A stretch of 5,655 nucleotides of DNA, taken from Aliishimia sp965369035. GTDB taxonomy: Bacteria; Pseudomonadota; Alphaproteobacteria; Rhodobacterales; Rhodobacteraceae. Where the stretch lies: NCBI GenBank assembly GCA_965369035.1, contig CBDUPF010000265.1:1-5655 (forward strand), read 5' to 3'. This document shows, one piece after another, positions 1 through 5,655 of the stretch (position 1 is the first letter of the stretch; every line of letters starts with the position of its first letter). The position numbers and the translations under genes are program-made. The notes beneath the pieces were generated by a model that had not been told where the DNA came from, made no database searches, and worked only from the letters and a program-made list of their open reading frames with translations.

Positions 1-1337
1 ATGATGATCTCCACCGACTGACCGTTCTTGAGCCGGGTCCAGAGCGGCACGCGCATATGGTCGACCTTTGCCCCGACACAGGCCGACCCGATCCGCGTGT
101 GAATGGCATAGGCGAAATCGATCGGCGTGGCACCGCGCGGCAGCTTGATCACGTCCCCCTTGGGCGTGAAGCAGAACACCTTGTCGGTGTACATCTCGAG
201 CTTCACCGCTTCGAGGAAATCCTGGTCGTCCTCATTCCCCTCGAATTGCTCGTTCAGCTGGCTGATCCACTTGGCGGGATCGACGGCGAAGGGGTTTTCC
301 TCGCGCACGCCATCCCGGTAGGACCAATGTGCGGCCACGCCGGTTTCGGCCACCTCGTGCATGCCTCTGGTCCGAATCTGAACCTCGACCCGCTTTCCGT
401 CGCGACCAAGCACGGTGGTGTGGATCGACCGGTATCCGTTCGATTTCGGCTGGCTGATATAATCCTTGAACCGGCCCGGCACCGCGCGCCAGCGCTGGTG
501 GATCGCCCCCAGCGTGCGGTAACAGTCCTCCTCGGTTTCGGTAATGACGCGAAAGCCGTAGATGTCCGAAAGACGCGAGAAACCCTGATCCTTTTCCTGC
601 ATCTTCCGCCAGATCGAATAGGGCTTCTTGGCGCGCCCGAACACCTCGGCCTGGATCCCGGCCTTGTCGAGCTCCTTGATCATGTCCTTGGTGATCCGCT
701 GGATCACGTCGCCGCTCTCGCGTTGCAGCGTCAGGAAGCGGCGGATGATCGACGACCGGCCTTCGGGGTTGAGCACCTTGAACGCGAGATCCTCCAGTTC
801 GTCCCGCATCCACTGCATGCCCATGCGCCCGGCAAGCGGGGCATAGATGTCCATCGTCTCGCGCGCCTTCTGGATCTGCTTGTCGGGCCGCATCGACTTG
901 ATCGTGCGCATGTTGTGCAGACGGTCGGCCAGCTTCACCAGGATCACCCGCAGGTCCTTGGACATCGCGATGAAGAGCTTGCGGAAATTCTCCGCCTGCC
1001 GCGTCTCCACGCTGGACAGCTGAAGATTGGTCAGCTTGGTGACGCCGTCGACCAGATCGGCGATTTCCGAACCGAACTTGTCGGCGACAAGCGGATAGCT
1101 TGCCTTTGTATCCTCGATCGTGTCGTGGAGCAGCGCCGTGATGATCGTGGCATCATCGAGCGACTGTTCGGTCAGGATCGCGGCCACCGCCACGGGATGT
1201 GAGAAATACGGCTCGCCGGAATGGCGCACCTGTCCTTCGTGCATCTTCTTGCCGAAGGCATAGGCTTCGCGGATCAGATCGGCGTTTGAATTCGGGTTGT
1301 AGGCGCGGACCAGGTCAATCAGTTCGTCTGCTGTCAT
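1..1337 (-). CDS. Bifunctional (p)ppGpp synthetase/hydrolase (RSH, RelA/SpoT family), 3' end cut off by window
   Basis: This enzyme makes and degrades the stringent-response alarmone (p)ppGpp, using ATP plus GDP/GTP for synthesis. The ATG at 1337-1335 opens 445 codons without a stop, about the first 60% of a typical RSH of roughly 700 residues. The N-terminal HD hydrolase domain has H47, H71-D72, E75-D76 and the KLADRLHNMRT segment near 135-145, so hydrolysis looks intact. The synthetase domain has RAKKPYSIWRK, D258 in SDIYGFRV, Y302 in NGYRSIHTT and E318 in VEVQIRT, so synthesis also looks intact. The motif at 289-292 is RFKD, the basic RXKD form known from bifunctional Rel/Spo enzymes, not the acidic EXDD of synthetase-only RelA. 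A TGS domain starts near residue 385 and runs off the edge; the ACT domain lies outside. The start lies 36 bases after the rpoZ stop, with only a weak GGA-type ribosome site, so coupling to rpoZ is likely. Family is certain; whether to call it relA, spoT or rel is a naming choice. Confidence 0.96.
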   Translation of the reverse strand, partial: MTADELIDLVRAYNPNSNADLIREAYAFGKKMHEGQVRHSGEPYFSHPVAVAAILTEQSLDDATIITALLHDTIEDTKASYPLVADKFGSEIADLVDGVTKLTNLQLSSVETRQAENFRKLFIAMSKDLRVILVKLADRLHNMRTIKSMRPDKQIQKARETMDIYAPLAGRMGMQWMRDELEDLAFKVLNPEGRSSIIRRFLTLQRESGDVIQRITKDMIKELDKAGIQAEVFGRAKKPYSIWRKMQEKDQGFSRLSDIYGFRVITETEEDCYRTLGAIHQRWRAVPGRFKDYISQPKSNGYRSIHTTVLGRDGKRVEVQIRTRGMHEVAETGVAAHWSYRDGVREENPFAVDPAKWISQLNEQFEGNEDDQDFLEAVKLEMYTDKVFCFTPKGDVIKLPRGATPIDFAYAIHTRIGSACVGAKVDHMRVPLWTRLKNGQSVEII

Positions 1338-1373
1338 GTCCGGTCCGCCAGCCTGTGCGGCGCGCGTGAAGCG

Positions 1374-1727
1374 TCAGCCCTGCCCTTGCGCAGCCATCAG
1401 TTGCCGCAGCAGAGCCTCTTCCGACATCGTGTCCTCGTCCGGCTTGTCCTGCTCCGCGCCCATCAGAAGCGCCATCGCGTCTTCTTCGGGTTCGTCCACT
1501 TCGATCTGGGTCTGGTTCGACTCGATCAGGCGCTCGCGCAACTCGTCCGCGCTTTGCGTCTCTTCCGCGATCTCGCGCAGGGACACGACCGGGTTCTTGT
1601 CGTTGTCGCGGTCGATCGTGATCGGCGCCCCGGCCGAGATTTCCCGCGCCCGGTGGGCGGCCAACATGACCAGTTCGAACCGGTTGGGAACCTTGTCTAC
1701 GCAGTCTTCGACGGTTACGCGGGCCAT
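1374..1727 (-). CDS. rpoZ: DNA-directed RNA polymerase omega subunit
   Basis: Omega is the small RNA polymerase subunit that helps beta-prime fold and assemble; in E. coli it also forms part of one ppGpp site. The 117-residue product starts MARVTVEDCVDKVPNRFELV, the hallmark omega N-terminus, and continues with the AAHRAREI helix and the NPVVSLREIAEE segment that packs on beta-prime. The conserved core ends near residue 68. The rest is a long acidic tail (EVDEPEEDAMALLMG) closing with a short predicted helix, SEEALLRQLMAAQG. The E. coli protein is 91 residues; longer, acidic-tailed omegas are usual in alphaproteobacteria. A GGAG ribosome site sits 6 to 7 bases before the ATG. The gene lies 45 bases downstream of folK and 36 bases upstream of rsh, the classic rpoZ-spoT neighbourhood. 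The stop is TGA. Confidence 0.97.
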   Translation of the reverse strand: MARVTVEDCVDKVPNRFELVMLAAHRAREISAGAPITIDRDNDKNPVVSLREIAEETQSADELRERLIESNQTQIEVDEPEEDAMALLMGAEQDKPDEDTMSEEALLRQLMAAQGQG

Positions 1728-1772
1728 GTAACGCTCCAGGATGCTCAGTTTGGACCTTCAGAGAGCGGATAT

Positions 1773-2402
1773 TTATTGGTCTTCTGGCCGAAACACAAGT
1801 GGATTCACCGCGTCTCGGTCCGACTGCGGCAACGCGTCGTGCATCTGCCGTACCGTCATTCCCGTCAGCGGATGAACCCATTGTGGCGCTATGTCCGTCA
1901 GCGGCACCAGCACGAAGGCGCGATCCTGAATCCGCGGATGCGGAAGGATCAACTCCTCGGGACCCATTCGTTTCTGCGCATCAAGCGGCAGGTCGATCCA
2001 GCGCTGTACTGTTGCGCGATCGGGACGGACCTGCTGACCGCATGCGATCAGGTCGAGATCCAGGGTTCGCTGTCCCCAGCGGACATCGCGTACCCGCCCC
2101 ATCTCGGTCTCGACCGCGTGCAGCAGGTCAAGCGCCTGGCGCGCATCGCCCGTCACCTCAAGTTCGAATACGGCATTCACGAAATCCGGTCCGGCCCCGG
2201 ACGGAAAGCAGGGGGTCTGGAAAAATCGGCTGGTTGCGCGAATCACCCCGCCATGCCCGCCCAGCAACTTCAACGCATGCGAGAGTGTTTCCCTCGGGGA
2301 ACCCGCAGGCGAATTCTGGTTCGATCCAGCCGCCACAAGCATTCTTGACCGGAATTGAGGCAGGATTCCGCCGGATTGTGACGCACAAGTATGTTGCGAC
2401 AT
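1773..2402 (-). CDS. folK: 2-amino-4-hydroxy-6-hydroxymethyldihydropteridine diphosphokinase (HPPK)
   Basis: HPPK transfers pyrophosphate from ATP to 6-hydroxymethyl-7,8-dihydropterin, the step before dihydropteroate synthase in folate synthesis; it is cytosolic. Numbered from the ATG at 2402 (209 residues), the protein shows GSN at 26-28, SRFFQTPCFP at 58-67, GPDFVNAV at 71-78 and the signature RWGQRTLDLDL at 108-118, with the two Mg-binding aspartates D115 and D117. LPHPRIQDRAFVLVPL follows at 153-168. The spacer of about 30 residues between the last two motifs is longer than in E. coli. The start is uncertain. ATG 2402 has AGG about 11 bases upstream but adds about 20 residues with codons uncommon in the neighbours (ACT, TCA, AGA). 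ATG 2342 gives 189 residues starting MLVAAGSN, right at the first strand, but no Shine-Dalgarno is visible. The stop is TAA. No folB or folP is in view; the gene probably heads the rpoZ-rsh transcript. Confidence 0.95.
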   Translation of the reverse strand: MSQHTCASQSGGILPQFRSRMLVAAGSNQNSPAGSPRETLSHALKLLGGHGGVIRATSRFFQTPCFPSGAGPDFVNAVFELEVTGDARQALDLLHAVETEMGRVRDVRWGQRTLDLDLIACGQQVRPDRATVQRWIDLPLDAQKRMGPEELILPHPRIQDRAFVLVPLTDIAPQWVHPLTGMTVRQMHDALPQSDRDAVNPLVFRPEDQ

Positions 2403-2407
2403 AACAA
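2376..2407. promoter_or_regulatory. Repeat cluster at the folK/NYN divergent junction (possible operator)
   Basis: Two short perfect inverted repeats lie side by side: TTGTG-acg-CACAA (2376-2388) and TATGT-tgcg-ACATA (2390-2403). The same stretch also holds a direct repeat, TTGTGAC at 2376-2382 and TTGCGAC at 2394-2400, each followed within two to three bases by ACAA, with starts 18 bases apart. A weak promoter for the plus strand could be read here (TTGTGA, 18 bases, CATAAC), with four of six matches in each box. If folK starts at 2402 these bases are inside its coding region; if it starts at 2342 they are in its leader. No regulator can be assigned. The repeats are seen directly; operator function is a guess. 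Confidence 0.3.
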
Positions 2408-2499
2408 AAAATGCCTACCTTTGCTGAACCGTTCCGCGCAACTTATCACTCACTCACGGACACAACAGCGTGGAGCTCGGTTCGAAAAGGGCATTTTGG
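2403..2499. promoter_or_regulatory. Divergent intergenic region between folK and the NYN gene
   Basis: The region must carry at least one promoter, since the genes on each side point away from each other. It includes an A/T-rich patch (2401-2412), unusual for this GC-rich window, and three tandem TCAC units at 2446-2457. The AAGGG at 2487-2491 is the ribosome site of the NYN gene. I could not find a convincing pair of -35 and -10 boxes on either strand, so exact promoter positions are left open. Confidence 0.4.
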
Positions 2500-3075
2500 A
2501 TGTTTTATAAAGACGAACGCCTTGCGCTGTTCATTGACGGCTCAAACCTCTACGCCGCTGCCAAATCGCTGAGCTTCGACATTGACTACAAGCTTCTGCG
2601 ACAGGAATTCATGCGGCGCGGCAAGTTGCTTCGGGCTTTCTACTACACGGCGCTGTTGGAGAACGACGAGTATTCGCCGATCCGACCCCTCGTGGATTGG
2701 CTCAACTACAACGGCTATTCCATGGTCACCAAACCGGCCAAGGAATACACCGACAGCATGGGCCGTCGCAAGGTCAAGGGCAACATGGACATCGAACTCA
2801 CGGTCGATGCGATGGAGCTTGCGCCACGCGTGGATCATATCGTCCTGTTCTCGGGCGATGGCGACTTCAGGCCGCTGGTCGAAAGCCTTCAGCGGCAGGG
2901 TGTGCGCGTTTCCGTGGTCTCCACGATCCGCAGCCAGCCGCCGATGATCGCGGACGAATTGCGGCGTCAGGCCGACAATTTCATCGAACTCGACGAGCTT
3001 CGCGAAGTGATCGGGCGGCCGCCGCGCGAGCACCAGCAAGAGCGCATTCGGGAACGGGAAACCGCCGACGACTGA
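2500..3075 (+). CDS. LabA/DUF88-like NYN-domain protein, probable PIN-fold ribonuclease
   Basis: This cytosolic protein of 191 residues is almost entirely one NYN domain, a PIN-like metal-dependent nuclease fold. The acidic sites expected for the family are all present: D13 in ALFIDGSNL, D97 in KGNMDIELTVDAM, and D120 and D122 in LFSGDGDFRPLVE. A C-terminal stretch of about 20 residues (from about 172) is charged and probably disordered. The ATG at 2500 is preferred because AAGGG lies 8 bases upstream and MFYKDERLALFIDGSN is a natural start; a GTG at 2470 would add ten residues without a good ribosome site. The relation to cyanobacterial LabA is by fold only and implies no clock role. The RNA target is unknown. 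It faces the folK-rpoZ-rsh run across a short intergenic region, so shared control is possible but unproven. Stop TGA; no clear terminator follows. Confidence 0.92.
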   Translation: MFYKDERLALFIDGSNLYAAAKSLSFDIDYKLLRQEFMRRGKLLRAFYYTALLENDEYSPIRPLVDWLNYNGYSMVTKPAKEYTDSMGRRKVKGNMDIELTVDAMELAPRVDHIVLFSGDGDFRPLVESLQRQGVRVSVVSTIRSQPPMIADELRRQADNFIELDELREVIGRPPREHQQERIRERETADD

Positions 3076-3282
3076 CGCCCCTCGGTCCCGCGGTCCTGCA
3101 TCCTGCTGACTGGCGGTCTCACGCTGAAGATCGGTTCTTCGGCCCGTCAGATCGCCGACGTTTTCGACATGGACAATCGCCTCCCGTCGCAACGATCGAG
3201 CCTGATCGTGGTGCAAAACCGTCCTCCGGCTATGGACGCGACCGCTGGCAGCCCCTAGGTCTGGGCCATCAGGAGACGTGCC
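3076..3282. other. Gap between the NYN gene and ispH, no recognised gene
   Basis: I can name no gene here. It should hold the ispH promoter and leader unless ispH is read through from the NYN gene. Visible structures are a short hairpin GAAGA-tcggt-TCTTC (3126-3140), an inverted repeat ACGATC-gagcct-GATCGT (3192-3209), and the ispH ribosome site AGGAG at 3271-3275. No U-rich terminator is seen. The frame continuing from the NYN gene stays open for 60 codons after its TGA, up to a TAG at 3256-3258. By hand count its GC by codon position is about 63, 55 and 77%, which looks mildly coding, but the peptide has no motif I know and no good start. Confidence 0.5.
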
Positions 3283-4233
3283 ATGGCCAAACCCCCTCTC
3301 ACCCTCTACCTCGCTGCGCCGCGCGGCTTTTGTGCCGGCGTGGATCGGGCCATCCGGATCGTCGAGATGGCGTTGGAGAAATGGGGCCCGCCGGTCTATG
3401 TCCGGCACGAGATCGTGCACAACCGCTTTGTCGTCGACGGTCTGCGCGCCAAGGGGGCGGTGTTCGTCGAGGAACTGGACGATTGCCCGGATGACCGTCC
3501 GGTGATCTTTTCCGCCCATGGCGTGCCGAAATCCGTGCCCGCCGCTGCGTCGCGTCGCCAGATGGTGTTCGTGGATGCGACCTGCCCGCTGGTCTCCAAG
3601 GTGCATATCGAGGCCGCGCGCCATCACGAGAACGGCTTGCAGATAATCATGATCGGTCATGCCGGCCACCCGGAAACGATCGGCACCATGGGCCAACTGC
3701 CGGAGGGCGAAGTGCTGCTGGTGGAAACGGTCGAGGATGTCGAGCGGGTGCAGGTACGTGACCCCGCACGGCTGGCTTTCGTCACCCAGACGACGCTGTC
3801 GGTGGATGACACTGCCGATATCGTCGCCGCATTGAAGGCGCGCTTCCCGGCCATTGTCGGGCCGCACAAGGAAGACATCTGCTATGCGACCACGAACCGT
3901 CAGGAGGCGGTGAAGGCCATGGCACCGGACTGCGATGCCCTGCTGGTCGTGGGGGCGCCGAATTCCTCCAATTCGAAGCGGCTGGTCGAGGTCGGCAAGC
4001 GCGCCGGCTGCGCCCACTCCCAGCTTGTACAGCGCGCCACGGAGATCGACTGGCGCGCGCTTGAAGGCATTTCCTCGGTCGGGATCACCGCCGGAGCCTC
4101 GGCCCCCGAAGTGCTGATCGAGGAGGTCATCGCGGCCTTTGCCGAACGCTACGACGTCACGCGCAAGACGGTCGAGACCGCGCAGGAGAATGTCGAGTTC
4201 AAGGTGCCCCGCGTCCTGCGCGTGCCGGCCTGA
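3283..4233 (+). CDS. ispH: 4-hydroxy-3-methylbut-2-enyl diphosphate reductase (IspH/LytB)
   Basis: IspH is the [4Fe-4S] enzyme that reduces HMBPP to isopentenyl and dimethylallyl diphosphate, the final step of the MEP isoprenoid pathway. The 316-residue product is full length. The three cluster-binding cysteines are C17 in RGFCAGVDRA, C101 in VDATCPLV and C200 in EDICYATTNRQ. Substrate-binding and catalytic positions are also present: H46 in HEIVHN, H79 in SAHGVP, and H129 with E131 in GHPET; the NSSNSKRLVEV segment near the phosphate site is intact. The ATG at 3283 has a strong AGGAG at 3271-3275, spaced by 7 bases. The gene lies 207 bases after the NYN gene and 102 bases before the DUF3429 gene, so it may have its own promoter. 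Stop TGA; a GC hairpin follows at 4241-4270. Nothing unusual is seen in the enzyme itself. Confidence 0.98.
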   Translation: MAKPPLTLYLAAPRGFCAGVDRAIRIVEMALEKWGPPVYVRHEIVHNRFVVDGLRAKGAVFVEELDDCPDDRPVIFSAHGVPKSVPAAASRRQMVFVDATCPLVSKVHIEAARHHENGLQIIMIGHAGHPETIGTMGQLPEGEVLLVETVEDVERVQVRDPARLAFVTQTTLSVDDTADIVAALKARFPAIVGPHKEDICYATTNRQEAVKAMAPDCDALLVVGAPNSSNSKRLVEVGKRAGCAHSQLVQRATEIDWRALEGISSVGITAGASAPEVLIEEVIAAFAERYDVTRKTVETAQENVEFKVPRVLRVPA

Positions 4234-4240
4234 CCGCGTG

Positions 4241-4270
4241 GACCGGACCCGTTGGGCGGGTTTCACGGTC
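4241..4270 (+). terminator. Nested GC-rich hairpin after ispH, weak terminator candidate
   Basis: Two stems nest in this stretch: an outer GACCG (4241-4245) with CGGTC (4266-4270), and an inner ACCCG (4247-4251) with CGGGT (4257-4261) around a TTGGG loop. It starts 7 bases after the ispH stop. No run of T follows, so it is not a standard intrinsic terminator; it could attenuate transcription or protect the ispH mRNA 3' end instead. Confidence 0.35.
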
Positions 4271-4335
4271 GCTGACGCGCACTCTCCGGAAACGGACAGC
4301 TTGAAGCACCCTGCCACGGTGGCTATGACCCGGCC

Positions 4336-4788
4336 ATGAACCGTATCCCGACCGCTCCCCTCCTCCTTGGCCTGGCCGGCCTCATCCCATTCGTCTGGGG
4401 CGCGGCCACCTATCTTTCCGACGCGCTGCAGGCGTGGGGGGCGGCGCAGCTGGGCCCGCGCTTTGTCGGACCCTACGTGCAGCTTTTCTACGGATCCGTG
4501 ATCCTCAGCTTCATGTCGGGCGTGCTCTGGGGCTTTGCCACTCGCGCGGACGGAGGGCGGGCCGCCACCGGCTACGCGCTGTCCGTGATCCCCGCGCTCT
4601 GGGCGTTTTTCATGACTGGCGGCGGTCCGACCGGTGCCGGCACCAACCTCATCTTCGGCTTTCTGGGGCTGCTCGTCCTCGATTACGCCTTCTCGGCATG
4701 GGGTCTGACGCCCGACTGGTGGCTCCGGCTGCGTGTGCTGCTCACGGTTGTCGTCGTCGCCTGTCTCTCCGTCGGGGTGTTCCTGTGA
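4336..4788 (+). CDS. DUF3429 family small inner-membrane protein
   Basis: The function is unknown. The 150-residue product is very hydrophobic, with about five predicted membrane segments at roughly 8-27, 48-68, 79-94, 104-122 and 131-150. The segment YGSVILSFMSGVLWGFA (52-68) matches the typical DUF3429 pattern of a small-residue-rich helix ending in GxxWG. There is no cleavable signal peptide and no obvious catalytic motif. The ATG at 4336 has only a weak GGTGG-like site upstream. Its TGA overlaps the GTG start of the methyltransferase by four bases (GTGA), so the two proteins are probably made from one transcript. The family assignment comes from memory of the pattern; the membrane topology is clear from the sequence. 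Confidence 0.85.
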   Translation: MNRIPTAPLLLGLAGLIPFVWGAATYLSDALQAWGAAQLGPRFVGPYVQLFYGSVILSFMSGVLWGFATRADGGRAATGYALSVIPALWAFFMTGGGPTGAGTNLIFGFLGLLVLDYAFSAWGLTPDWWLRLRVLLTVVVVACLSVGVFL

Positions 4789-5384
4789 CGGATCGCGAGA
4801 CCCTCGACGTCTACGATGCGCGTGCGGCGGACTATGCCGACCGCTTCGACAAGGACGAGCAGATCGACACGCAGCTTCGCCATTTCCTCGACCTTCTGCC
4901 GGCCGGAGCCACATTGCTCGATCTCGGGTGCGGGCCGGGGCGGACCGCCGGGATCATGGCCAAAGCGGGCCACGATGTGACAGCCACCGATGCAAGCGCC
5001 GAAATGATCGCGCACGCGACCCGGCGGCCCGGCGTCACGGCGCGGCAGGAAACCTTTGACGATCTGGCCGAGTCCGAGCTCTACGATGGGATCTGGGCGA
5101 ACTTCTCGCTGCTGCACGCCACGCGGACCGACCTGCCCCGGCACATCGCGGCCATCGCCCATGCGTTGAAGCCGGGTGGCCTGTTCCATATCGGGATGAA
5201 GACCGGCCGCAACACGTCGCGGGACAAATTGGGCCGCCGCTACACCTACGTCACCGACACGGAACTGACCGGCCTGCTGACCGGCGCCGGCCTGACGCCA
5301 ATCGCCACCTGGACAGGCGAAGGTCCGGGGCTGAGCGGCGAGGTCTCTCCCTGGATCGTGATTCAGGCCCGCAAGCATGGCTGA
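4785..5384 (+). CDS. Class I SAM-dependent methyltransferase, substrate unknown
   Basis: The 199-residue product has a Rossmann-type SAM-binding core. Motif I is LLDLGCGPG at 44-52, the acidic residue that usually contacts the SAM ribose is D69 in VTATDAS, and a later ALKPGGLFHIG segment matches the post-core strand common to the Methyltransf_11/25 group. The opening VYDARAADYADRF is also typical of small-molecule methyltransferases. I see nothing that fixes the substrate. The GTG at 4785 is the likely start: it overlaps the DUF3429 stop by four bases, GGGG lies 7 bases upstream, and no nearby in-frame ATG exists. The gene ends inside rnhA, overlapping its first 8 bases (5377-5384), another sign of translational coupling. 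Alternative roles, such as a nucleic-acid or protein methyltransferase, cannot be excluded. Confidence 0.9.
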   Translation: MTDRETLDVYDARAADYADRFDKDEQIDTQLRHFLDLLPAGATLLDLGCGPGRTAGIMAKAGHDVTATDASAEMIAHATRRPGVTARQETFDDLAESELYDGIWANFSLLHATRTDLPRHIAAIAHALKPGGLFHIGMKTGRNTSRDKLGRRYTYVTDTELTGLLTGAGLTPIATWTGEGPGLSGEVSPWIVIQARKHG

Positions 5385-5655
5385 GCTTTTTGCCTATACG
5401 GACGGAGCCTGTTCCGGCAATCCCGGCCCCGGCGGCTGGGGCGTGTTGATGCAGGCCCGGGACGGCGACACCGTGGTTCGCGAACGGGAACTTTCGGGTG
5501 GCGCGGCCGAGACCACGAACAACCAGATGGAGCTCATGGCCGCCATCGCGGCGCTGGAGACGCTGCAGCGCCCGTCGAGCATCACCATCATCACCGACTA
5601 GGCTTACGTGAAGAACGGCATCACCGGCTGGATGTTCGGCTGGAAAAAGAACGGC
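5377..5655 (+). pseudogene. rnhA: Ribonuclease HI, interrupted by an in-frame TAG and cut off by window end
   Basis: RNase HI cuts the RNA strand of RNA-DNA hybrids. The ATG at 5377 (AGG 9 bases upstream) opens a clear RNase HI: AYTDGACSGNPGPGGWG with catalytic D9, TTNNQMELMAAIAALE with catalytic E52, then IITD with catalytic D74. The next codon, 5599-5601, is TAG where the family has Ser (TDSxYV; S71 in E. coli). The same frame then continues AYVKNGITGWMFGWKKNG to the window end, which is normal RNase HI sequence. A single base, A instead of C at 5600, would restore TCG. As written the product is 74 residues and lacks the helix after D74, the basic region and the fourth active-site Asp, so it should be inactive. 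The lack of any other decay suggests a very recent nonsense change or a sequence error. The start overlaps the methyltransferase end by 8 bases. Confidence 0.9.

Noticed and set aside
57..1202. Long plus-strand open frame of 381 codons opposite rsh
   Set aside because: It is in exact codon register with rsh on the other strand, where the rsh codons simply avoid tta, cta and tca complements. Its translation has no recognisable motif, while the minus strand encodes an unmistakable RSH.
1386..2404. Plus-strand open frames (1386-2348, 1799-2404) opposite rpoZ and folK
   Set aside because: Both lie antisense to genes with clear family signatures and show no domain of their own.
2446..2457. Three tandem TCAC units
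   Set aside because: Too short to call a repeat element or phase-variable tract; noted only as part of the intergenic description.
2697..3494. Plus-strand open frame spanning the end of the NYN gene, the gap and the start of ispH
   Set aside because: It overlaps two certain genes in another frame and its translation is low-complexity Arg/Gly/Ala-rich shadow sequence.
4313..4323. Short palindrome GCCAC-g-GTGGC before the DUF3429 gene
   Set aside because: With a one-base centre it cannot form a stable hairpin of that length, and short GC palindromes are expected by chance here.
2542..4914. Minus-strand open frame of 790 codons opposite NYN, ispH, DUF3429 and part of the methyltransferase
   Set aside because: It runs antisense to several well-supported genes and across their gaps; its composition (rich in Arg, His, Gly, Asp) is typical of a shadow frame in GC-rich DNA and no domain is visible.
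4683..5378. Minus-strand open frame opposite the methyltransferase
   Set aside because: Antisense shadow; the plus strand carries the SAM-binding motif in the expected frame with overlapping neighbours.

Overview
The window is GC-rich, gene-dense chromosomal DNA from an alphaproteobacterium. The family Rhodobacteraceae (Rhodobacterales) is the best guess. This rests on the residue-level look of the RSH, omega, FolK and NYN proteins, the long acidic tail on omega, and the gene order rsh - rpoZ - folK diverging from a NYN gene. No BLAST or phylogeny was run, so the placement is inference. I see no insertion sequence, phage gene, CRISPR array, tRNA or rRNA.

Left half, minus strand: a run transcribed from right to left of folK (folate biosynthesis), rpoZ (RNA polymerase omega) and a bifunctional (p)ppGpp synthetase/hydrolase (rsh, relA/spoT family). 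The rsh gene leaves the window at position 1, inside its TGS domain. Gaps of 45 and 36 bases suggest one transcript. Omega and RSH belong together functionally: RSH makes and degrades the alarmone, and omega is part of one of its binding sites on RNA polymerase in bacteria such as E. coli.

Middle: a divergent intergenic region of about 100 bases with short inverted and direct repeats. It is followed on the plus strand by a LabA/DUF88-type NYN-domain protein, a probable PIN-like ribonuclease. A gap of 207 bases follows with no gene I can name, though one frame has a mildly coding-like base pattern.

Right half, plus strand: ispH (last step of the MEP isoprenoid pathway), then a tight cluster of a small DUF3429 membrane protein, a class I SAM-dependent methyltransferase and rnhA (RNase HI). 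The last three are linked by start/stop overlaps of 4 and 8 bases, which suggests translational coupling.

The most notable observation is in rnhA. The conserved Ser codon of the TDSxYV motif is replaced by an in-frame TAG at 5599-5601, and clear RNase HI sequence continues in the same frame to the end of the window. As read, the protein would stop right after the third catalytic acid, at 74 residues. This is either a true nonsense allele or pseudogene, or a base error. Otherwise the window is ordinary core-genome content, and I found no convincing new multi-gene system.
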